Shown: piece after piece, positions 56,636 through 64,000 of the stretch
Position numbering within the stretch: the first letter of the stretch is position 1
Layout of the letters: each line of letters opens with the position of its first letter
DNA from: Diphasiastrum complanatum
Lineage: Eukaryota; Streptophyta; Lycopodiopsida; Lycopodiales; Lycopodiaceae
Direction: 5' to 3'
Assembly (NCBI GenBank): GCA_029204225.1
Contig: CM055107.1
Coordinates: 47,600,476 to 47,664,475, forward strand
DNA length: 64,000 bases
Program-made: the position numbers and the translations under genes
The notes under the pieces: generated by a model
Seen by the model: the letters and a program-made list of their open reading frames with translations, nothing else
The model's database searches: none
Told to the model about the DNA's origin: nothing

Positions 56636-57405
56636 TTCACGTTTTTTATCATTAGCAAAAACGTATTTTCCCCCAAAGTTGATAACACAGTTCTTAGGTG
56701 ATTAACATGCATAACATTACCACAATTGTAAACAAGTATGTCATCAACAAAATTAACCACAAACTTGACCATAAACTGTCTAAACACATCGTTCATTAAC
56801 ATCATAAATGTTACAGGGGCGTTAGTCAATCCAAAGTGCATAACTAGAAATTCATAGAGTCCAAAACGAGTCCGGAAGGCAGTTTTATGCACATCCTCTT
56901 CTCAAACTCTCACCTGGTGGTAACCACTCTTTAGGTCAATTTTGCTAAACATTGTAGCACCATGGAGGGCATCCAAAAGATCATCTATGCGTGGCATAGG
57001 ATATCGATGCTTAACATTAATCTTGTTCAAGCCTCGATAGTCCACACACATTCTCCAAGACCCATCCTTCTTTTTTACCAGAATGATCGGAGAGGCAAAG
57101 GAGAAGAAGCTAGGTCTTACTTGCCCCTTGGCAAGATAGTCCTCAATCATGCTTCTGACCTCTTCCTCCTCTTTCAGAATCATTCTATAAGGTGGTCTAT
57201 TAGCAAGAGATGATCCAGGAATTAACTCGATTCTATGCTCCACATTTCTCTTAGGGGCTAAAATAGATGGAAGTTCATTTGTGAACACATCTAGAAACTC
57301 CTCCCTAATATGGTGATTTAGGTTCTTAGTAAGATTAGTTTGTTTTTGACATACATCAGACTCATTAGCAGAAACAGACATATCATACAAGAAACAAACA
57401 TACAT
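56617..57405 (-). pseudogene. Ty3/gypsy reverse transcriptase
   Basis: Minus-strand reading from 57405: EEFLDVFTNELPSILAPKRN, HRIELIPGSSLANRPPYRMI, SPIILVKKKDGSWRMCVDYR, INVKHRYPMPRIDDLLDALH, ATMFSKIDLKSGYHQVRV, an in-frame stop and shift near 56900, then AFRTRFGLYEFLVMHFGLTN and the catalytic VNFVDDILVY. The YVDD box appears as FVDD, still acceptable. The stop between motifs A and B kills it. It is continuous with protease upstream and RNase H downstream. Confidence 0.9.
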
Positions 57406-57525
57406 GCACTTACACTAAACCTTACGCAACTGCGTTGCCGTGATCAAAGGTCTTGGAGGCATATCGGGCTCTCCACGTAGGGAGTGAATCCTACCATCGT
57501 GCTGGAACTCATACACATGAGTATC

Positions 57526-58101
57526 TCAAGCGATGTAGGGTTTCTTAGCCACATGCCAACAAATTCTAGACACCACATCAAAGCGAGCCAAACAGGTAAT
57601 CTCAAAATCTAACTCCTCAGTATAGCTCTGAATGGTTAGAGACGTACTCACAACCCTAGCATCCCACATTTCTGCACCCTTTCCATCAGCCATTTCGACT
57701 GTGTACTGGTACAGGGATGGTTGTGTGCTCACTCTCAACCGTTTAATCAAAGCGAAGTTAATGACGTTATTTGAGGACCCAGTGTCAAATAGAATCAAAA
57801 CATCTCTACCACACAGCTGTCCATGCATAACAATCAAAGAAGTGCAAGGAAACTGATACCCATGTTGTGCCACTCTTGACAATTGTGGCAAAGGAACCGA
57901 GTCCACCTTCCGAAGCACCGACACGTTCATTAACCGTGGAACATCAGGAGGTTCTTCTTGTCTCAATTCCTCAATTTTCATAGGATCTGCCTCCTCAACT
58001 TGCAAACTATAGGTGTTCCATGAGAGATTGCGAGAACACTCCTTCCACCTATGCCGCCCTAGATAGCCACAGCAAAGGTTCTCTTTCTTTGTCCGCTCCA
58101 A
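57526..58101 (-). pseudogene. Ty3/gypsy zinc knuckle and aspartic protease
   Basis: Minus-strand reading begins ERTKKENLCCGYLGRHRWKE (a degraded CCHC zinc knuckle), passes through a linker, and reaches the retropepsin: HGQLCGRDVLILFDTGSSNN with catalytic DTGS, then FALIKRLRVSTQPSLYQYTV and the VVSTSLTIQSYTEELDFEIT flap region. The frame ends near 57526 and RT starts after about 120 bases containing stops. The N-terminal end of this frame overlaps gag in another frame, reflecting an indel near 58100. Confidence 0.82.
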
Positions 58102-58137
58102 AACCTGTGGCGATAGCGTAGAAAAGCGATGGCCCCC

Positions 58138-59029
58138 TTAGGCATTGGACATCCCATACCGCCCTTTGCCTTTTGAGGCGCCCGCACCTTTACTCTTTTT
58201 CGCACTCTGAATTTGCTCTTGTGAGGATTGACCCTTCCATTTTTTAAACTTTCTTTTCCCCCAAGGCTGAAACCCTCCTGAAGTAGGTGTCTCAGACTCC
58301 TTGGCCTTTTTTCCATCCTCATAGTATAGGGCCATCTGTACCGCCCTATGGAGGCTTGGAGCCTGCTCCTTTCTCACAAAAGGCCTATGGCTCTCACGCA
58401 AGCCCTCAACAAACTGGAATACTTGCAAAAACATTGGCACTTCTTCTGGTATCCGCATCCGTGCTTCTCTGCATTTGTCCGCATATTGCTGTACGGACGC
58501 ATTGCCTTGTTTGAGGCTTGACCATGCTTGCATTGCCTGGTTTTTCTCATCTATTCTCAGCGAACATCCGCTTGAACTGATCCCAAGTTACAGGCACCAA
58601 CTTATCCTTCTCAATTTTACGCCACCAACGTTGTGCCGTCTCTTGCAAGCGATATGTGGCTTCTACTTCTGCAATCCTCTGTTCATCATCATCAATGCCA
58701 CACATTTGAAAAGCCTTTTCCCACTTCTGAATCCAATTCTCGACTGCATCGATGTTGCGTACTGCAACTGCTCCTGTGTATTTTGGCGGTTTCAAATCTT
58801 TAATTGTGGGCAATTTCCGCATCTTTGATGGTTGTTCGGCTTCTTTCTCAACTGTGACAGGCTCAACGGCTACCATAGCCGTTCCACTAACCCTTTCAGG
58901 TTCCTGTGGAGATTTAGCCGACTTTAGTTGGTCGAGAATTTGTTGTAAAATCACCTCCATGGCATCCACCTTGGCTGCCACTTCTTCGATTCTCAAGATT
59001 TTTGTGCTTGCACTTCCTAATAGATCCAT
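58138..59029 (-). pseudogene. Ty3/gypsy gag
   Basis: ATG at 59029 opens MDLLGSASTKILRIEEVAAK with a short coiled-coil start, then LPTIKDLKPPKYTGA, AVENWIQKWEKAFQMCGIDD, ATYRLQETAQRWWRKIEKDK and LVPVTWDQFKRMFAEN, the retrotransposon gag core. A 1-base shift near 58545 moves the frame; it resumes with AWSSLKQGNASVQQYADKCR and FQFVEGLRESHRPFVRKEQA, and a basic tail GKRKFKKWKGQSSQEQIQSA to 58138. 59030-59687 is its leader. Confidence 0.88.
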
Positions 59030-59687
59030 ATTTGCAATGTTGAGGGCTGTCCACTTGTTTAGAAGTCGAAATTACTGGCAAAAATGAGTTTACAACTCTC
59101 AAACCTTTTTTTCCTTGTATTTTGGCCCAAAAAATCAGACCAATTTTGGATTGCTATAACTTTTTCGTGACTTGGACTTCTCCTGAGGGGTCAATTTGTA
59201 GTAGGTTGCCCTCCTTCTGGCTTTCCAATGAACCCTTAATAGTCCGGTTTAGGCTAGGATTGCCCAATCATCAAGCAATTTCTTCTCAGCTGGTTTTGCA
59301 CCTATGTATGAGAACCAAATTTTGAAAAAACACCATAGGAATCCGTTTTCTTTGCTATAAATTGCATACAACAGCCCTTGAGGTCTGTCTAGAAGACTCC
59401 CAAAATTTCAGGATGATCCAAGAACCGAGCGGAAAGTTACGAAGAAAAAACTCTTCAGCTTGCCAACACCCACCAGCTACAAGAAAATTCTCGAAATCGC
59501 CTAGATTTCACTGCTAGGGTTGGTTCTTGTGACTAATCTATTGTGCCTTGGCAATAGGAACAGTTTGCAACAGATCCCATAGCCATCTGAGCTCTCAATC
59601 AAAAGTTATGAGCAAAAAACTTCCCTTTCTCTCTCTAGAACGTTTTTGTTTTTTGCTGTCCCAAGCTTCCAAAACTTGCAAACCCTT

Positions 59688-59699
59688 GCTCCGATACCA
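59688..59699 (-). promoter_or_regulatory. Primer-binding site of the gypsy element
   Basis: The minus strand reads TGGTATCGGAGC, one base from the usual TGGTATCAGAGC. It sits next to the inferred LTR end (TGTC on the plus strand at 59703). Confidence 0.8.
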
Positions 59700-59702
59700 A
59701 AT

Positions 59703-60110
59703 GTCAGACTCCCTCTCTGATCTTCTCTTCAAACCTTGCTAATTTCCTGCACATACAAGCATCAAATTACTTCTAATACAAGATGGAGCTGGCTGCCTTC
59801 TCCTCCCAGCCTTTGCTGCATAGATTATGATGAGGAATGCCTCTCTCTAGGCTCACTTATCCAAAATCCTCAAGCACTCCTTAACCCCGACCCTTCCTAA
59901 ATCTCAACACATGGCCAACTCCATGCACAATCGACACTTGCCACTTGGCAATACCCTGACACATAGGCAAGTGAGTAAGCTTACATGGGTCACTCATCCA
60001 TTGGACCAAATGTCCCAATGGGCATGTGACATGTGTCATGTTTGACCGGTCAACCCTAACATGTGTCACTCATTCACTGGACCAAGTGTCTCAGTGAGCA
60101 TATGACATGT
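59703..60110 (-). mobile_element. 5' LTR of the gypsy element (outer boundary uncertain)
   Basis: On the minus strand the LTR ends ...GGAGTCTGACA at 59703, two or three bases from the PBS. The outer end is unclear because a tandem duplication covers it; ends near 60030 or 60108 (minus-strand TGTCA) are both possible. Confidence 0.5.
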
Positions 60111-60131
60111 GTCATGTTGACTAGTCAACTC
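59985..60131. repeat. 73-bp tandem duplication
   Basis: Two adjacent copies contain GTCACTCATyCAyTGGACCAA, a TGTCyCArTGrGCAT block, GTGACATGTGTCATGTT and a GAC..GTCAAC end. It lies at or in the outer end of the gypsy LTR. Confidence 0.8.
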
Positions 60132-61760
60132 TACTACTTTTTAGGAGGTCAGTCCAGCCACTCCGAATTAATGACCCAGTACCCTATACCCAAGCAACAT
60201 GCGACTCTGAGGCTCAAAAACATCATTAACAGCTTTATTTACATTTCTATTACAAAGGTCACCACAGGCCGGTGACTTAGCCATTTCTGTATTTACAAGT
60301 ACATCTATAAGTAAAAACAGTAAACAATTATCGACATGGAGTAAAAGCTGTAACACTATACATACTCATCTCTCGTAACAACATGTAGAAATGAACTGTT
60401 ATTTGAAATAATTTGCAGTTTTAAGTGAGAACGCAATGTTATTTGACCTTACCTAAAGAATGACTTTTCTAAAACTTTTTTGAAGAATCTAGCATTTACA
60501 CAAAAAAGAAAATCTCACACTTGACATTACATGGGGAAAGGCCTTCGATTCTAGACATGTCCTTGAGATGTTGGGCCTAGCTCAAAGGCAAGAGACCCTC
60601 CCGAGTGAAATGGCCCTTCAATTGAGAAACTCAAGCTCCCGACCTTAGGCAAAGACCCTCCCACAAGGAAGGCCCACTCTTGCATAAGATTTCAACTATC
60701 AGGTGGGCCACCTTCCCCCAAATTAGAAGGGAAAGTAAACTAGTTAGCCTCCAATTAGTGGCTTATCCATCTATAATAACATGAAGTAACGTATTTACTC
60801 CAGTCAAGATAACGACACACATAATAATGAAAAAATAACAAGAAGCAAAGTCTCTCTATCTCTCAGTTTAGCTTTGCCACGAAGTAGTAAGCTTTTGTGA
60901 ACATATGCTCAAAGATTGCGTGTGAGTTTGAGCATTAACCTATTTTTTATCATTCTAAATTGAGGCATCTTTTTATCATTTTCCAGCATATGATATATTA
61001 GCTTTGACTAGATAGCTTGACAATTATCTCATGAATTTGAGTTGAAAAATGCAATTTCTTATTATCATGTCACTTTCAGGCAATTGTTCAGCTATTGTGA
61101 TCAAAAGATGATGTGTCCCGCACGGGTGAGTTTGAGCATTATTTTCGATCATTCTAAATTGGAAACTCTTTTTTCTATCATTTTCTGGCATTTGATTTAT
61201 TAGCCTTAACTCAATAGTTTGACAATTCTTTCCATGCAATGCATGTGTGATGTGTGTTGTGTGATGTGATGCATGTGTGATTTGTGTTGTGTTGTGTCGT
61301 TTTTCCATGAGTTTGAGCTGGAAAAAACATTTTTTTATTTTTAAATTGAATTTTACTCCAAAAGTAAAGGATCTTGTTGACAAAAAATTTACTTCATATG
61401 TTTGAAGTGGATTAAATCATGCAAAAAACCTTCATTCCTCGAGAAATTATGATTTCAATTGTGTGAGAATTATTTTATCGAAATTATGATTTCAATTGTG
61501 TGAGAATTATTTTATCGAAATGGGCCCTAAAATGAAATGCATAATAGCTTATCATAAATCCTGGATTCCATAAAACTTTTTAAAACAGTTTAGAGCTCAT
61601 AAAAAATCCGTAAAAGATTTGGAGCAGCACATTACATCTCATAAAAAGTCAAAATTTATGGGCGATAGAAATATTTTTAGCCCACAATGTAGAATGCCAG
61701 GACCATCATCATGTTACACTTTACAGCCGCTTCAATGACCTTAAAACTATGGGAAAGGCC
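60132..61760. other. Repeat-rich stretch without recognised gene
   Basis: A diverged direct repeat pairs about 60940-61030 with 61135-61225 (ATCATTCTAAATTG, TATCATTTTCyrGCAT, TGACAATT blocks). TGTGTTGTGTGATG microsatellite-like sequence lies at 61243-61300. A 39-bp unit is exactly duplicated at about 61441-61519 (GAAATTATGATTTCAATTGT and on). No coding sequence is supported. Confidence 0.5.
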
Positions 61761-61903
61761 TTTTGTTTTATGGGTTGCAAAGTAAATTCAAAAGACCATT
61801 CTTTAGGACAGTCTCATCTTCCCTTGAGAGCTACGAAATCCAGCCCACCCACCATTGCAATTTGTATGGTGTGTGTGGAGCTATGAAGGATTGGCAGCTT
61901 CGC

Positions 61904-62087
61904 ATGTCTGATCCATCCCTTTATCATCATCATCCTCATCCTCACTCCCAGAAACGCCTCCCTCTTACCTCAATTCCCAGAAGTAGCACTCGGACAAGGA
62001 AAATAGATAAGCGTACTCTCTGGCCATCCACATATTTTAGCAGCAGACTCCCACAGGCATCCTTTATCACCCTTTCTGCGTTACATG
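61904..62087 (+). CDS. Possible first exon of an unidentified gene
   Basis: From ATG 61904 the frame reads MSDPSLYHHHPHPHSQKRLP, then LTSIPRSSTRTRKIDKRTLW and PSTYFSSRLPQASFITLSAL, ending at a good splice donor (CATG|GTAAGC at 62088). The Ser/Arg/Thr-rich, acid-poor N-terminus would suit an organelle transit peptide. The frame is open upstream to 61763. The downstream exon is not found: 62090-64000 gives no convincing match. It is probably weak evidence only, and chance is possible. Confidence 0.25.
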
Positions 62088-62247
62088 GTAAGCCCACTTG
62101 CTGCCACAGTTAATACTCTCAGAATGAGTGGTCTTTGGAGTAATTGCCCCTTTTGTTGCTTATTATCTGCTCTGTAACTTCTTCCTTGCATAGTTTTCGT
62201 TATTGTTTGTCTCGCTTTGCTTTCATACTTGCAATTTTCATTCTTTG

Positions 62248-62470
62248 GGGAATTTTGGAAGAAAAACACGTAATTACTAGAACCTCAGATGTTCTTGCAA
62301 GAGCAAATGTTTTAGGCTTCACTGGGCTACTGTTTATATTATTTGTTGCTGCATTCTGTTAATCTTTGTTAAATTCTGGAAGAAAAACACATAATTACTA
62401 AAGCCTTAGACTTTCTTGCAAGAGCAAATGTTTTAGGCTTCATCAAGCTACTGTTCATTCCTGTTGCTGA
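62248..62470. repeat. Tandem duplication of about 115 bp
   Basis: TTCTGGAAGAAAAACACrTA through TTGCAAGAGCAAATGTTTTA and GGCTTCA occurs at about 62250-62350 and again at about 62365-62465 with roughly 90% similarity. Confidence 0.8.
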
Positions 62471-64000
62471 TTCTGTACCCGATAGTTGATTTGACATTAT
62501 TGTATTACATGGATTTTATGGGATGTATGAGGATCGAGTTTGAGCAGCAGAATTGATTATTTTACTTATAGGCGGAAAACCTCCTTGGCATTTCCAAACT
62601 CAACTCCCTCATCGTTAATTAAGGACTATTCTCTAAGAAATCTCTACAACCTTCCTCTAATAGCTTGACAAAACGGGCCTGTTAATCATGGGCAATTGGC
62701 AATCAATGAAAACAGATTAGTCTATTAAATTGTGAATTTCAGGTTTTTAATTTTACTATAATATAAAGATAACATGTTAGAAACATTGCACTATTGTTTA
62801 TAGCCTTATAGTTTTCCTCGGGTTTCTATCTAGATTCTACTAGTCTCTATTTGTGGGTCACACTTTCACAATCTGGTTCAAGATATGATTCTCTATCCCC
62901 ACGCAGTCCTCGGGAAACCTCGTTTGAATTATCCTCAAAACCTGCATTTCTTAAAGCTTCTCAGTTTTTGGAAGACTTGCTCATAAAAGGGGTTTATATT
63001 CTTATATAAAAAACTGTCAAATATTTTATGATACTGTTATTGAGAAAACATGTCGATTCCTTTACTTGCCGATTTTCGAGAGCACTGCCCCAACGCAATT
63101 AGTGGTTAATATCTGAATCTGGAAAATTTCAATCGACATCGATGCCTTCTAGCTTTATAAGCCCAATTTGGAAAGGTCATTTTTGACTGATTTCCAGGCT
63201 AGGGGGGGATGCTTTTAGCTATAGGTCGATTTGGAACAGCCTATCCCCCTAAGCTAAAGAGATCCCTGAGCCAAATCTGTAAGCCTCTGAAGGCCCAAAT
63301 CTATTAGTTTTTTTTTTTAATCAAAAGAAACAAAAACCATTTCCAATTTTTGGAGAAAAAAAAAACAACGCATATGGAACGCATAAGGAACGATGTTCTG
63401 TATGTGCTCATTCTGTATGCTACAAAACTATGCTAGGATCCATAAATCCTGAACAATGTGACATTCGATGATCAATTTTGAGAATGCAGCAAAGATTGGA
63501 CGAAAATCCTTGCCAACAAAAAAGTTCAGCAAAAGATGGAGAGGCGAGAGAGATCATGTGACTTTGATCACAATAGTAGGGAAGCTAGTATGAAGGCCTC
63601 GGAGCCCCAAAATAAGCAGTTTGAAAAATGGCATTTTAAATGTGTTTGCAAACACATTTTAATGGTGCATGGCTGGGATTTATTTATCGTTTCAAGGAAT
63701 CTTCATCAGTTTGTCACTCCAGTTACCCTACGCAAGTTTGGTGCCTTTGTAAGTTTTCAGAATGCCCTGGATGTTCCTTGGCTCACTTTAACTGCCCCTT
63801 AAAATTAAATGTGTTTGTGGCCTAAGAGGCACAGCTGGGCATTTCATCCAAGCCCATTATGTTTGTCTAAGCACAAAGGTGCCGTCGTGGATTTTTTGAA
63901 ACTGATTGCAGATCAGTGTAGAACCGACTCCCGTCATGTAGTGCCCACTTTGACGTGGTGTTTTCCTAGAATATTTGAGCTGATTTGAAATTGTTTAGGG
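62471..64000. other. No supported gene; one 22-bp palindrome
   Basis: AT-rich sequence with poly-A/T tracts. A perfect 22-bp palindrome centred on TTTGCAAA lies at 63638-63659, within a short open frame (63536-63802) that shows no recognisable domain. Confidence 0.5.

Overview
The window looks like nuclear DNA of a land plant. It is AT-rich, has intron-like GT-AG junctions, and is filled with decayed Ty1/copia and Ty3/gypsy LTR retrotransposons that prime from tRNA-iMet-type (TGGTATCAGAGC) and tRNA-Asp-like (TGGCACCGTTGCCGGGGA) sites. The lineage cannot be fixed from the sequence; a large transposon-rich genome (gymnosperm, fern or bryophyte) is an inference. Only one ordinary intact host gene is evident: a single-exon minus-strand TMEM45/DUF716 membrane protein at 5651-6604. 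A second host-like gene (36569-37785) keeps two recognisable introns but carries in-frame stops. A weak first-exon candidate lies at 61904-62087.

Layout. 1-3055: minus-strand Copia gag fragment, long non-coding stretch, and an LTR of family A (starts TGTTATGTCC). 3056-8100: coding-like remnants, short repeats, the DUF716 gene and its upstream region. 8100-11170: satellites and two facing family-A LTRs around a gypsy integrase scrap, then a 37-38 bp minisatellite. 11170-17320: mostly featureless, with a gypsy gag fragment and a decayed reverse transcriptase of the Penelope-like kind. 17324-22430: a Copia gag start cut by a family-B LTR, a minus-strand Copia RT piece, an unrecognised coding-like stretch and a second family-B LTR.

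22435-29457: a decayed Copia element split by a younger nested LTR element (24331-27739, target duplication GTAAG). The nested element has no gag-pol but carries a long unrecognised reading frame of about 500 codons. 29459-31380: a minus-strand coiled-coil ORF whose inverted copy is at 48918-50030. 31930-36000: gypsy integrase, coiled-coil remnants, GC-rich hairpin minisatellites, a long TA tract and a gypsy gag. 36569-38588: the broken host-like gene and a repeated coding-like module.

38589-45066: an almost complete Copia element with two 862-bp LTRs, 5-bp target duplication TGCAT, PBS and PPT; it is young by LTR similarity but disabled. 45500-48840: scrambled Copia pieces in both orientations. 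48918-54897: coiled-coil retroelement ORFs without pol, with LTRs at 50301-50676 and 54193-54897. 55856-60110: a minus-strand gypsy element truncated before integrase. 60110-64000: repeats and no firm gene.

Nothing here works as an operon or pathway. The coherent theme is successive nested insertion of retrotransposons, including non-autonomous ones with unfamiliar ORFs, which are the best candidates for something undescribed.
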